Shown here in pieces: positions 22,858 to 31,076 of a stretch of 35,513 nt of DNA. The DNA is taken from contig CAXGBD010000005.1 in NCBI GenBank assembly GCA_964008355.1, positions 1-35,513 of the forward strand, in the 5' to 3' direction. The notes beneath the pieces were generated by a model. The model had not been told where the DNA came from and ran no database searches. It was given only the letters and a program-made list of their open reading frames with translations. The first letter of the stretch is position 1, and the number at the start of each line of letters is the position of its first letter. The translations under genes and the position numbers were made by a program. Origin of the DNA: DTSX01 sp964008355 (lineage in GTDB: Bacteria > Pseudomonadota > Gammaproteobacteria > Steroidobacterales > UBA11654).

Positions 22858-25173
22858 TTGAAAAAGAAAATTGGGTTGATTGTTTTAGTGATTGGTCTTG
22901 CGATAGTTTTCATTGGTTTTACTCAATATGAATATTATCCAGCCAATGAGTGGAAGCCAGCAGTTATACTTAAACCTTCAGGTGAGCCAGTTTCACTGCC
23001 TATCAAGGATAAACCCATAGTAGTGATGACCGGCTGGGGGACTCCTGAAGGTTTTAGTAAAGCTTATGACGACTATCTTTTCTGGAGAACCTCTGGAGGA
23101 GAAAGAATCACCGGACCAAACCAGGTATGCACTCAATGGCATGCTGGGACTTTTCCATTTCAAGTTGAAATATCCAGATTGCCTTTTGCCATTGGAAGAA
23201 AAGTTAAAGGATTGGAAAGACTCTGGGATAGCGTAGGCACCTACAGAATCAGTGAAGACGGTCAAAGTTATATCCCAGTTGTCGCTAATCAATTAGGCGA
23301 TTTTCCCTATGTCGGAGGGGGTGCGGAAATACTTTATAAAGAAGATCTCGATGGGGTTGAGATTATCCCTATGAAAGACTATGTTTCTTTTTCATCCAGA
23401 GACACTGGAGGACTGCCCCTGATAAGGTACACACCTGACCCAAGAAATGGAATTGATCATTTGGAGGGATTTTTTCTCATCAAGAAAGCCAATGGAGTTA
23501 ACGATTACTACGAAATAGATAAAGCCTATAAGGCTAGGATTGCAGGGATGATGGGCTGGGACCCCGAGGAACTCGCTCACTTCCCGGAAGATGAAAAGGT
23601 TGAAGTGCTCAGGGATCCCTTTATTCGAGATTACATCGGGAAACATTTTGACAACAAAATAAAGGTCAAAGAGGGCTATTATTCAAGTGTTCCCGGACAG
23701 ACAGATCATTTGAAGGACACCATGCCTCGTATGGCAAGAAATGGGTATCGCAACGTCGTACTTGCAAAACCGATAACCGATCATAATAAATATGCTAATA
23801 ATTTTTGGGATCTTCACCTGTCCCTTCAGTCCTTGTGTAGGGCGGGCTTCAATGTCAATGATTTTGATATCAATCAGGTCAGAATGTATGGAAGAACTCC
23901 CGAATATAATCACATCATGCACAAAAATTTACAACGTCATTTGAATCATATTGATCCTGGTAATGAGGTTGCGGTTATTTACACTACATTTGGCTTGCCA
24001 TGGCCAGGAGCAAATCCTGTTGGCCCAATGTCGAATGCTCATCCCTTCATCCAAGAAGTATTTCATGAGAATGCATACCAAAATTTTTTAAGCTTCAAAA
24101 GATATATTGAGCAAAATGAGAAAGAACACAAGATCACATTTAACCGGACCGGTGGTATTGGCAGTGCAGATGCCAGAACCAATAATTTATTTGCCTATGC
24201 GTTATTTAACAGTAATCAGTTAGGCCATAAAGAAGATCCTTTGGCCTATAAAGATCTTAGGGAAACTATAGAGGACGCCATTCTCAATCAACAGAAGAAA
24301 GAAGTGATCATTCAATTATCGCATTGGGGTTATGACTATTGGATTTTGATCATCAATATGAGAGAAGCGTTGAATATACCCTTGAACACCATAGAAGAGA
24401 TACGCCAAGGGGAATATAGGATGACTTGGTGTGAGAAACACCATGGTCCAGGGGATTTTGAGCAGAAACATGCAATTAATCATCAGTGTCCTGAAGGGTT
24501 CACTCGCTTACAATTAATGGAATCTTTCCAAGATTTTTCAGATGATTTGGCAGTCAACTATGTCAATAGAATCAGAGGTGGAATAGAGCGATTTGGGATT
24601 TTTCCTGATCTAGACATACAAATATTAGGAGAAGGAGAAGTTACAGAGCTAGAGGGGGGTTCTGTTGAAATAAATCAAGGACCCTTATCAGGAACGAGCA
24701 TTGATATTCCAGCGGATCCCCAACCTGGGATTCCAGAAAACTATACGTGGAAAAATAGATGGACACCATCCAATGATGGTAATAGTGCTGTTCGAGCGAT
24801 AAATGAATATTCTGATGTGGATGATTATCTTGATTCAGCCAAAGATGATTTCACTGCAGTGATTGGAACTCAAGGTAAGCGCACCCCAGATGAACCGATG
24901 CCCAAGCACACCAATGCAGTTTCACCAATGGTTTTTTTTGGGCCCCATAGAACCATATTCAATGCCCCTGCTACAATAACATTGCCCTACGATGCAACCA
25001 AGATCAATAACTTAGAGAGAGTCAAACCTTATGTTTTCAATGAGCTAACACAGGCATTTGAAGCACTGCCAAGGGTACTAAAGGATGCAGAATCTGTTTT
25101 GGACACAAACAATAATACGTTAAGTTTTCAGGTTCAGGTTTTAGGTCAATTTGTTCTAGTTGAAGAACGTTAG
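22858..25173 (+). CDS. Large membrane-anchored periplasmic protein of unknown function
   Basis: This 771-residue protein starts at TTG 22858 with AGGAG 6 nt upstream. Residues 4-22 form an N-terminal anchor, so the rest is probably periplasmic. The first domain opens PIVVMTGWGTPEGFSKAYDD, which recalls the first strand of ferrochelatase-type chelatases. Later IYTTFGLPWPG and EVIIQLSHWGYDYW would suit the same fold, but the match is weak. The last 80 residues (ATITLPYDATKINNLERVKP, then a strand ending GQFVLVEE) resemble ZU5-like beta domains. His, Trp and Cys residues (CTQWH, WCEKHHGPG, INHQCPEG) suggest metal or haem contact. The next gene begins 5 nt after its stop. Confidence 0.75.
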   Translation: MKKKIGLIVLVIGLAIVFIGFTQYEYYPANEWKPAVILKPSGEPVSLPIKDKPIVVMTGWGTPEGFSKAYDDYLFWRTSGGERITGPNQVCTQWHAGTFPFQVEISRLPFAIGRKVKGLERLWDSVGTYRISEDGQSYIPVVANQLGDFPYVGGGAEILYKEDLDGVEIIPMKDYVSFSSRDTGGLPLIRYTPDPRNGIDHLEGFFLIKKANGVNDYYEIDKAYKARIAGMMGWDPEELAHFPEDEKVEVLRDPFIRDYIGKHFDNKIKVKEGYYSSVPGQTDHLKDTMPRMARNGYRNVVLAKPITDHNKYANNFWDLHLSLQSLCRAGFNVNDFDINQVRMYGRTPEYNHIMHKNLQRHLNHIDPGNEVAVIYTTFGLPWPGANPVGPMSNAHPFIQEVFHENAYQNFLSFKRYIEQNEKEHKITFNRTGGIGSADARTNNLFAYALFNSNQLGHKEDPLAYKDLRETIEDAILNQQKKEVIIQLSHWGYDYWILIINMREALNIPLNTIEEIRQGEYRMTWCEKHHGPGDFEQKHAINHQCPEGFTRLQLMESFQDFSDDLAVNYVNRIRGGIERFGIFPDLDIQILGEGEVTELEGGSVEINQGPLSGTSIDIPADPQPGIPENYTWKNRWTPSNDGNSAVRAINEYSDVDDYLDSAKDDFTAVIGTQGKRTPDEPMPKHTNAVSPMVFFGPHRTIFNAPATITLPYDATKINNLERVKPYVFNELTQAFEALPRVLKDAESVLDTNNNTLSFQVQVLGQFVLVEER

Positions 25174-25178
25174 TCTGA

Positions 25179-25736
25179 ATGCGATTATCTCGTAATTTTT
25201 TTTATCTCGACCGAATCGTAATAGGGATTGTTGCTCTCGTAATCACAATATCACTCTTATATTCAACAGCCGAAGTTGAAGCAGGAGATGAATCATCGTT
25301 ATTACTTTATAGCCAGTTTGGTGAGTTTTGTACCATGTGTGAGGCCGTTTTGTTATGCGAGAATACGAACACGAAGGATGTACACAAAGCACTTCCTCAG
25401 TCTGGACAATTTACCTTGTATCATTTGAAAACCCGTACATTTTGGTCGCAGATCAGCACAATTTGGGAATTTTTTATAAAAAATTTTAATGATGATGCAG
25501 TTAGAGGACACCGAAGACCTGTCAGCATTATAAAAGTTGACGAGAACAACTGGTCTCATCCACGGGTCGGGGAAGTACAAATTTCAATTGATCCCAATAC
25601 CATTTACATCGAAGAGAAAATGATCGATCGAGAAAACAATCAATGGATTGAATTAGATACTCATAATCACATTGGGTATTGCTATCGCCTACCTTTATGG
25701 GAGTCGCTCGAGATCATAGCAAAACATAATCCTTGA
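25179..25736 (+). CDS. Membrane-anchored protein of unknown function with CxxC motif
   Basis: This 185-residue protein has an N-terminal hydrophobic segment (about 12-28) and a soluble domain. The notable feature is FGEFCTMCEAVLLCE at about 48-62, three cysteines spaced as CxxCx5C, which could bind a metal or form a disulfide. The rest includes WSHPRVGEVQISIDP and HNHIGYCYRLPLWESL. It starts 5 nt after the large protein gene and ends 10 nt before DoxX, so the three are almost certainly co-transcribed. No family is recognised. Confidence 0.75.
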   Translation: MRLSRNFFYLDRIVIGIVALVITISLLYSTAEVEAGDESSLLLYSQFGEFCTMCEAVLLCENTNTKDVHKALPQSGQFTLYHLKTRTFWSQISTIWEFFIKNFNDDAVRGHRRPVSIIKVDENNWSHPRVGEVQISIDPNTIYIEEKMIDRENNQWIELDTHNHIGYCYRLPLWESLEIIAKHNP

Positions 25737-25746
25737 GGTAGACAGT

Positions 25747-26223
25747 ATGATTCCAAAACGTCACCCAGCTGCTATGAGCGGTATTGTTTTTCTTCTTATC
25801 ATGAGGACGTTATTTGCTATTTTTTGGTTAGCAGCAGGAGTCAATAAAATAAACAGTGGCTGGGTGACAAGCGATATTTTAAAAGAGGTTTTTCTCCAGC
25901 GTTTGACTGAACTTCCGCCTGATAGTTTTGCGGTATTGTATTTAAGCAGTTTTGCCATACCTCTTCATACGTTAATAGCATGGATTATTACTTTGGGTGA
26001 ATTGTATAGTGCTATAGGGTTATTAATTGGATTAACCACTCGATGGTCTGCTGGGGTCAGTTTATTTATATTGATAAATTTTGCTATCGGAGGCTATTAC
26101 GATGCTTCCCTTATCCCATTTTTTATACTAGTCGCTTTATTTATTTACTACCCTTCAGGTCGATGGCTTGGCTTTGATAAATTATTACATGAAAAATACC
26201 CATCAAGTATTTGGTTTAGGTGA
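25747..26223 (+). CDS. DoxX-family membrane protein
   Basis: This 158-residue protein has four membrane helices (about 14-34, 60-90, 93-113 and 115-134). It carries the DoxX pattern: RTLFAIFWLAAGVNKI, GELYSAIGLLIGLTTRWSAG and the typical ending SGRWLGFDKLLHEKYP. DoxX relatives include the small subunit of thiosulfate:quinone oxidoreductase and other quinone-linked or redox-stress proteins. GAGG lies 8 nt before the ATG. It closes the unit formed with the large periplasmic protein and the CxxC protein, which suggests electron exchange with the quinone pool; that is inference. Confidence 0.82.
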   Translation: MIPKRHPAAMSGIVFLLIMRTLFAIFWLAAGVNKINSGWVTSDILKEVFLQRLTELPPDSFAVLYLSSFAIPLHTLIAWIITLGELYSAIGLLIGLTTRWSAGVSLFILINFAIGGYYDASLIPFFILVALFIYYPSGRWLGFDKLLHEKYPSSIWFR

Positions 26224-26327
26224 ATTACTGTAAAAAAAGTGTTCAACCGGAATAAATTTTGGTTAAATCACGGGTTCTATATAAATTATTGCTGAACAAT
26301 AGGTAGAAGTAATCATAAAGGCAAAAA

Positions 26328-27497
26328 ATGGAAATTAATTTCTCAGCACAAGATCATCAATTTAGAGAAGAAGTGAGAACTTGGATCAAAGACGATTATC
26401 CAGCTCACGTTAAACGTAAACAAGACAATGGAGAACTGTTAACTAAAGAGGATGTAATTGATTTTCACAAGGCAGTGTCCGCTAAAGGTTGGATGGGTTT
26501 TAACTGGCCCGTTGAATATGGAGGAACCGGATGGACATCGACTCAAATTTACATATTCCAAAATGAATTTGGTCTTGCCGGTTGTCCGCCTCTATTGGCT
26601 TTTGGCGTGAATATGGTTGGACCGGTTATTTATACATTTGGTAGCGAAGACCAAAAGAAAAGGTTTCTCCCAGATATATTGAACTTTAATACTTGGTGGT
26701 GTCAGGGATATTCAGAACCTGGATCTGGTTCAGATTTAGCATCACTGAAGACTAAAGCAGTTAAAGCAGGCGATCATTACATTGTCAATGGCTCAAAAAC
26801 ATGGACCACTCTAGCCCAAAGCGCTAATTGGATTTTTTGCCTAGTTAGAACGGAAACCACACAAAAAAAACAAGAAGGAATTTCATTCATTCTCATAGAT
26901 ATGAACACTCCTGGCGTTGAAGTGGAACCTATCATTACCATTGATGGAGCACATGAAGTAAATGCTGTTTTCTTTACAGATGTAAAAGTTCCTGTAGAAA
27001 ACCTGGTTGGTGAAGAAGGTAAAGGTTGGACCTATGCTAAATTTTTATTAGCACATGAGAGATTTGGTATTGCTGCTGTCGGTGCCTCTAAGCGCCAATT
27101 AAATAGACTAAAAGAGGTTGTAGCAGTACTGGATAACCCTGATCTAGATAGGAAAGTCACTGAACTTGAGATTAATTTGACTGCTTTGGAAATGACAGAA
27201 TTGAGATTACTATCTGCTCTTGAGAGCGGAGCTCATCCCGGAGCCGAGTCTTCCATCTTAAAAATATGTGGTACCGAAATTCAACAAAGACTTACGGAAT
27301 TGTTTCTGGAAGCTTCAGGTGAATATGCTCTTCTTTATCCTGGGCCACATGGTTATGACGATCAAGCAAAGCCTGTTGGACCTGATTATGCTGCCAATTC
27401 AGTATTCAGGTTCTTAAACTATAGAAAAACATCCATTTATGGTGGCAGTAATGAGATTCAAAAAAATATTATTGCAAAATTTATTTTAGGGTTATAA
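26328..27497 (+). CDS. Acyl-CoA dehydrogenase, subunit/paralogue 1
   Basis: This 389-residue ACAD has the FAD/substrate motif WCQGYSEPGSGSDLASLKTK, then VNGSKTWTTLAQSANW and the C-terminal KTSIYGGSNEIQKNIIAKF. The position that is Glu in MCAD-type YEG is Gly here (YGG), so the catalytic base must lie elsewhere, as in the group with an active Glu on an earlier helix (LLAHERFGIA is a candidate region). It is followed after 2 nt by a second, shorter ACAD. Such adjacent pairs often form heterotetramers, as in steroid side-chain degradation (FadE28/29, ChsE types). Confidence 0.93.
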   Translation: MEINFSAQDHQFREEVRTWIKDDYPAHVKRKQDNGELLTKEDVIDFHKAVSAKGWMGFNWPVEYGGTGWTSTQIYIFQNEFGLAGCPPLLAFGVNMVGPVIYTFGSEDQKKRFLPDILNFNTWWCQGYSEPGSGSDLASLKTKAVKAGDHYIVNGSKTWTTLAQSANWIFCLVRTETTQKKQEGISFILIDMNTPGVEVEPIITIDGAHEVNAVFFTDVKVPVENLVGEEGKGWTYAKFLLAHERFGIAAVGASKRQLNRLKEVVAVLDNPDLDRKVTELEINLTALEMTELRLLSALESGAHPGAESSILKICGTEIQQRLTELFLEASGEYALLYPGPHGYDDQAKPVGPDYAANSVFRFLNYRKTSIYGGSNEIQKNIIAKFILGL

Positions 27498-27499
27498 CC

Positions 27500-28642
27500 A
27501 TGAATTTGAATTATTCAGACGAACAAAAAATGTTTCGAGATCAGGTTCAAAAATTCTGTGAATCAGATTATTCGATGGATAAAAGAGGGGAAATTATTAA
27601 ATCCCAAGATGGTTTTGATAAAGATTTTTGGAAACTTTTTTCAGAACTCGGATGGCTATCAATGCCCTTCAAAGAGGATGCAGGTGGATTCGGGTATGGA
27701 CCAATAGAGCTTTCCATTCTGTTTGAAGAATTTGGTAAGGTTCTTGTGATTGAACCTTATTTAAGTAGTGTTGTTTTATCAGGGATGATTCTTGATAACT
27801 CCAATTTTAAGAATCGAATTGAGCTTATCGAATCCATCACAAGCGGCACTCAACAGCTATCAGTTGCCTACATAGAATCAAATCAGAATTTTGATCATTC
27901 CCTACCTGCTACTACCGCTGTTTCTGATGGTGAAAATCTTATAATTTGTGGAACTAAATCCCTAGTTTTAAACGGAGGTAATGCCGATCAAATTATTGCC
28001 TCAGTAATGTTGGATGGAGAATTTGCGCTGGTGTTGATTGATAAAGAAAATACAGGCTATGCTTGCCAAGCATATCCTACTGTTGATGGTCAGACTTGTG
28101 CTGATATTACATTTAATAGTGTTAGTATCAGTAACAAATCCATCATTGCCAGGGGTGAAGAGGCTGTAAGCCTTCTGGAAAATGCGATCCACTTAGCTAC
28201 CCTATGCATTTGTGCTGAAAGTATTGGGTGTATGACGGCTTGTTATTTAAAGACTGTTGAATATACCAAAGGTAGAGAACAATTCGGTCAACCAATAAGC
28301 AACTTCCAGGTGCTTCAACATAGAATGGTAGATATGTTCATTCATACTGAACTTTGTAAATCCTTATTATTCAAAGCAATGCTTGAGTTTGATTCAAATG
28401 CAGACACAAAAAATCAATCAGTTTCTGCACTTAAATTTCAGATAGGGATCTCGGGTAAATTTGTATCCCAACAAGCTATTCAGCTTCATGGTGGGATGGG
28501 TGTGAGCAATGAAATGTTAATTGGCCATTACCTTAAAAAAATAGTTGCCATAGACGCTTTATTTGGTAATGGAAATCATCATCTCAACAATTATTCAAGT
28601 CATGATCAGAAGATTCGCAGAGTCATCCCAGATCCTGTCTAA
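27500..28642 (+). CDS. Acyl-CoA dehydrogenase, subunit/paralogue 2
   Basis: This 380-residue ACAD is more divergent. The N-terminal domain is recognisable (ELGWLSMPFKEDAGGFGYGP) and so are REQFGQPISNFQVLQHRMVD and QAIQLHGGMGVSNEMLIGHY. The central FAD-contact loop is poorly conserved: no GSGSDL equivalent is visible. This fits the FAD-poor or non-catalytic partner of a heteromeric ACAD. The end, IDALFGNGNHHLNNY, is like the partner subunit of steroid-type dehydrogenases. It starts 2 nt after paralogue 1, and the DUF123 gene begins inside its 3' end. Confidence 0.9.
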   Translation: MNLNYSDEQKMFRDQVQKFCESDYSMDKRGEIIKSQDGFDKDFWKLFSELGWLSMPFKEDAGGFGYGPIELSILFEEFGKVLVIEPYLSSVVLSGMILDNSNFKNRIELIESITSGTQQLSVAYIESNQNFDHSLPATTAVSDGENLIICGTKSLVLNGGNADQIIASVMLDGEFALVLIDKENTGYACQAYPTVDGQTCADITFNSVSISNKSIIARGEEAVSLLENAIHLATLCICAESIGCMTACYLKTVEYTKGREQFGQPISNFQVLQHRMVDMFIHTELCKSLLFKAMLEFDSNADTKNQSVSALKFQIGISGKFVSQQAIQLHGGMGVSNEMLIGHYLKKIVAIDALFGNGNHHLNNYSSHDQKIRRVIPDPV

Positions 28643-29102
28643 AATCCTCGAGAAAGATACTAGATTCCTTGATAAAGGCACTTATCTTCTAGAAATAATA
28701 TCCGATCTAGAACAACCTGCATTCAAGATAGGTTCTTTAGGATGCATGGATCTCAATCCAGGTACTTATTACTACATTGGTAGTGCTTTTGGTCCCGGCA
28801 ATCTAAAAGCAAGATTAGAACGACATCTTGCTTCTAATAAAAACAAACACTGGCATATTGACTACTTATTGGATCATCTTGTTGTTGAAACTATCTGGTG
28901 CTGTTGCGGAGACAGAGAGAATGAACACATATGGGCTCAAAGTTTTGCTTCCAAGGATGTCATGGAGATTCCTTTAAGGGGATTTGGCTCATCGGATTGC
29001 AGTTGTGAAACACACTTGTTCTTTACTCAAAAAAAACTATCTGGTATTCGCATAAAACGCTTGTTGTCAGGTACGATCAGTGGCGAAGTTTTTTCTTCTT
29101 AA
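28602..29102 (+). CDS. DUF123 (GIY-YIG-related) nuclease-like protein
   Basis: The core GTYLLEI, GTYYYIGSAFGPGNLKARLE, RHLASNKNKHWHIDYLLDHL and GFGSSDCSCETHLFF is the full DUF123 pattern (PF01986), a GIY-YIG-like domain sometimes joined to endonuclease III in archaea. In vivo function is not known. I take ATG 28602 (166 residues), overlapping the acyl-CoA dehydrogenase end by 41 nt. An earlier ATG at 28563 would add 13 residues that are a shadow of the dehydrogenase. Cysteine-rich stretches (WCCCGD, SSDCSC) are typical of the family. Confidence 0.87.
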   Translation: MIRRFAESSQILSKILEKDTRFLDKGTYLLEIISDLEQPAFKIGSLGCMDLNPGTYYYIGSAFGPGNLKARLERHLASNKNKHWHIDYLLDHLVVETIWCCCGDRENEHIWAQSFASKDVMEIPLRGFGSSDCSCETHLFFTQKKLSGIRIKRLLSGTISGEVFSS

Positions 29103-29113
29103 TTAGTTGTTGA

Positions 29114-29227
29114 TTAAGTAAAGCAAATAATGCCGATTACCAATGCTACGATTACTGTTAAAGAAATGGTAACCAAGCTAACTAGATCATCCATGTCACC
29201 ATGATGTTCTGAATTTTTCATTTTCAT
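29114..29227 (-). CDS. Possible 37-residue single-pass membrane peptide
   Basis: The minus strand encodes a 37-residue peptide: a polar, His- and Met-containing N-terminus (MKMKNSEHHGDMDD) followed by one clean transmembrane helix (LVSLVTISLTVIVALVIGII) and CFT. It is convergent with the DUF123 gene (11-nt gap) and divergent from the second Crp/Fnr regulator. A weak GAGTG precedes the start. The composition and topology resemble small oxidase-associated subunits, but no family is recognised and it may be chance. Confidence 0.4.
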   Translation of the reverse strand: MKMKNSEHHGDMDDLVSLVTISLTVIVALVIGIICFT

Positions 29228-29289
29228 TTTATAATTCACTCATTATCTAAGATCCATAGACATCATCTAATCTTTAGCTCATAGAAGCA

Positions 29290-29352
29290 TTGATTTATGT
29301 CAGAGACCATTTGATTCAGATCAATGCTCTGAAAATCTTCGCATCCTATAGT
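29290..29352 (+). promoter_or_regulatory. FNR/DNR-type promoter of the second Crp/Fnr gene, two phased boxes
   Basis: A perfect box TTGATTCAGATCAA (29311-29324) has its centre at 29317.5. A -10 element TATAGT (29347-29352) predicts a start at 29359, which puts the box at -41.5 (class II activation). A degenerate box TTGATTTATGTCAG (29290-29303) is centred exactly 21 bp upstream (-62.5). The gene downstream encodes a regulator with an FNR-type recognition helix, so autoregulation is likely. Confidence 0.8.
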
Positions 29353-29396
29353 AAAATAAATAGTCTTTTGAATTATTGAGGTAGCAGGTAGCCTTT

Positions 29397-30116
29397 ATGA
29401 AAAGCGTAAAAAAGATTTATAATAGTGGGGATGATGATCTATTCTATATCGATTACATCCCGCCTATGAAATCCAAACAGAAATTATTTGAGCCAGGAGC
29501 TATCATCCGGAGAATGGGAGAGCCGGTCGATATGATCTATTATCTCGAGTCTGGATTTCTCACGCTCTCAAAAACTTCCAATAGTGGGAAAAGACAGGTC
29601 ATCAACTTTATTTTTCCAGGCGAATATTGTGGAATAACCAATCAAAAATATTATCCTTTTGATATAGAAACGGTTTCATTTGCTTCTATAAAGCTCATTA
29701 GTATGGACGATTTTACTGCTGAGAGAAAAATCAATATTGACTTACAAGAACGGATTATCAAGCAACTTGTATATTGGTCTGACGGACTGGAAGAGTTAAT
29801 ATTTTTACTTGGAGCAAAGAATGCCATAGGCAAAACGGCAACATTTCTGCTCTTTTTGAAGATAAGACAACGGCAATATCTGACGGATCCTGATTACAAA
29901 GAAATCCCACTGACTAGAGCCGATATCGCAGATTTTCTGGGACTAACCATTGAAACCGTTTCCAGAACAATCACCAAGTTTAAACAATTAAAACTGATCG
30001 AAACTGTTGACCAAGGTCGAGTTAAGATTTTGGATACCCATCGGCTGGCCGAAATTGCCGATTTGGAAGTGGCTTGGGATCGATGGGAGATTAATCACAA
30101 GAAAAAAAATCGCTAA
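29397..30116 (+). CDS. Crp/Fnr-family regulator with FNR-type DNA recognition but no Fe-S cysteines (DNR-like)
   Basis: This 239-residue protein has a sensor jelly roll (about 28-140), a long dimer helix and a winged HTH, LTRADIADFLGLTIETVSR (about 180-198). ETVSR equals the FNR E-x-x-S-R residues that read TTGAT-N4-ATCAA. Only one cysteine (EYCGI) is present, so it cannot hold the FNR [4Fe-4S] cluster. DNR/NnrR-type regulators, which sense NO through haem, share this property, but the ligand here is not known. It is a paralogue of the regulator at 22103 (shared KTSxxGKRQxIxFxFxG and the LGAKxAIGK dimer-helix region). Its own promoter and the two downstream ones carry matching boxes. Confidence 0.88.
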   Translation: MKSVKKIYNSGDDDLFYIDYIPPMKSKQKLFEPGAIIRRMGEPVDMIYYLESGFLTLSKTSNSGKRQVINFIFPGEYCGITNQKYYPFDIETVSFASIKLISMDDFTAERKINIDLQERIIKQLVYWSDGLEELIFLLGAKNAIGKTATFLLFLKIRQRQYLTDPDYKEIPLTRADIADFLGLTIETVSRTITKFKQLKLIETVDQGRVKILDTHRLAEIADLEVAWDRWEINHKKKNR

Positions 30117-30206
30117 TCAGCCCAGTTTTTTCCCTTCCCTAATCATTTCTTTTTAATTAACTTCTGTTGCGAATGCAGCGCAATTGAAATGATGTCTGTC
30201 GGATAC

Positions 30207-30290
30207 TTGATTTAAATCAAACACCCTCTGATTTAAATCAAGAAGCCCTTGTCTCAGATCAATGATTATTTTTTTCACAGGAATAATAAT
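30207..30290 (+). promoter_or_regulatory. Triple phased FNR/DNR-box promoter of ompW
   Basis: Three boxes lie at exact 21-bp steps: TTGATTTAAATCAA (30207-30220, perfect), CTGATTTAAATCAA (30228-30241, one mismatch) and TTGTCTCAGATCAA (30249-30262, two mismatches). The -10 AATAAT (30285-30290) predicts a start at 30297, so the boxes are at -83.5, -62.5 and -41.5. Confidence 0.85.
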
Positions 30291-30321
30291 TAGTTCCATT
30301 AACCAATTAGGAGTTATGGTA

Positions 30322-31020
30322 ATGAGAAAAATAATGAAAGCAGAAAATGTCTTGTTGGCATTTGTTGTCGCTTTCTTACTAGGCTTTCAAGCTGTCGCTA
30401 TTGCCCAAGAACAAACCAGTTCTGGTATCCAATCTGGAGATTGGATTGTTAGAGCAGGGATGGTCAATGTTGATCCTCAGTCCAACAACGGTGATATTGT
30501 TACGGTCAGCGATGATACTCGTTTATCGATCAACTTTACCTACATGGTTACAGATAACATAGGCCTTGATGTCTTGGGTGCTTTGCCGTTTGAACACGAT
30601 TTATATACGACACCAACGGTAGAAACAGCTTTGGGTATTCCAACAGGAACCTGGGCAGCCAGTACAGAGCATTTGCCGCCGACGGTTAGTGCGATTTACC
30701 ATTTTAGTCCTGGTAGCAATTTCAGGCCATACGTTGGGGTAGGACTTAATTACACAAAATTTTTTCACGAAAGCACTAAAGGTGGAGTATTGGGTGACCT
30801 TGGTTTAAAACCAAAGATTGACTCAACCACAGGCCTTAGTTTTCAGATTGGTTTTGATTTTGATGTAAGTGACACCCTAATTTTAAATGTTGATTATCGA
30901 AAAATAGACATTGAGCCAGACGCAGAATTATTTACTGAGTCAACGGGAGTAACCTTTCTAGCATTCGATGCACCGCTCAATCCGTCAGTGTTCATGGTCC
31001 AATTGGCAATGAAATTTTAA
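30322..31020 (+). CDS. ompW: OmpW/AlkL-family outer membrane protein
   Basis: This 232-residue precursor has a signal peptide ending AVAIA-QE, then an eight-stranded barrel. Diagnostic parts are GDWIVRAGMVNVDPQS, DNIGLDVLGALPFEHDL, LPPTVSAIYHFSPGSNFRPY and VGVGLNYTKFF, with the C-terminal Phe (MVQLAMKF) used by the Bam machinery. OmpW/AlkL proteins let small hydrophobic molecules cross the outer membrane. ATG 30322 is 8 nt after TAGGAG; ATG 30316 is too close to it. The promoter carries three FNR-type boxes; E. coli ompW is also reported to be oxygen-regulated. The Rieske oxygenase gene follows after 56 nt. Confidence 0.93.
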   Translation: MRKIMKAENVLLAFVVAFLLGFQAVAIAQEQTSSGIQSGDWIVRAGMVNVDPQSNNGDIVTVSDDTRLSINFTYMVTDNIGLDVLGALPFEHDLYTTPTVETALGIPTGTWAASTEHLPPTVSAIYHFSPGSNFRPYVGVGLNYTKFFHESTKGGVLGDLGLKPKIDSTTGLSFQIGFDFDVSDTLILNVDYRKIDIEPDAELFTESTGVTFLAFDAPLNPSVFMVQLAMKF

Positions 31021-31076
31021 TTCAATAAATATGAATGAAAATAATAACAATAGTAGTAATTTAGGAGGAAAATAAA

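Noticed and set aside
26224..26327. Possible operator upstream of the acyl-CoA dehydrogenase pair
   Set aside because: Only a weak AACC...GGTT inverted repeat is visible; no FNR-type box or clear promoter.
29269..29282. A possible third FNR box at the next 21-bp step upstream of the 29397 regulator gene
   Set aside because: AATCTTTAGCTCAT matches only about 4 of 10 consensus positions, not distinguishable from chance.
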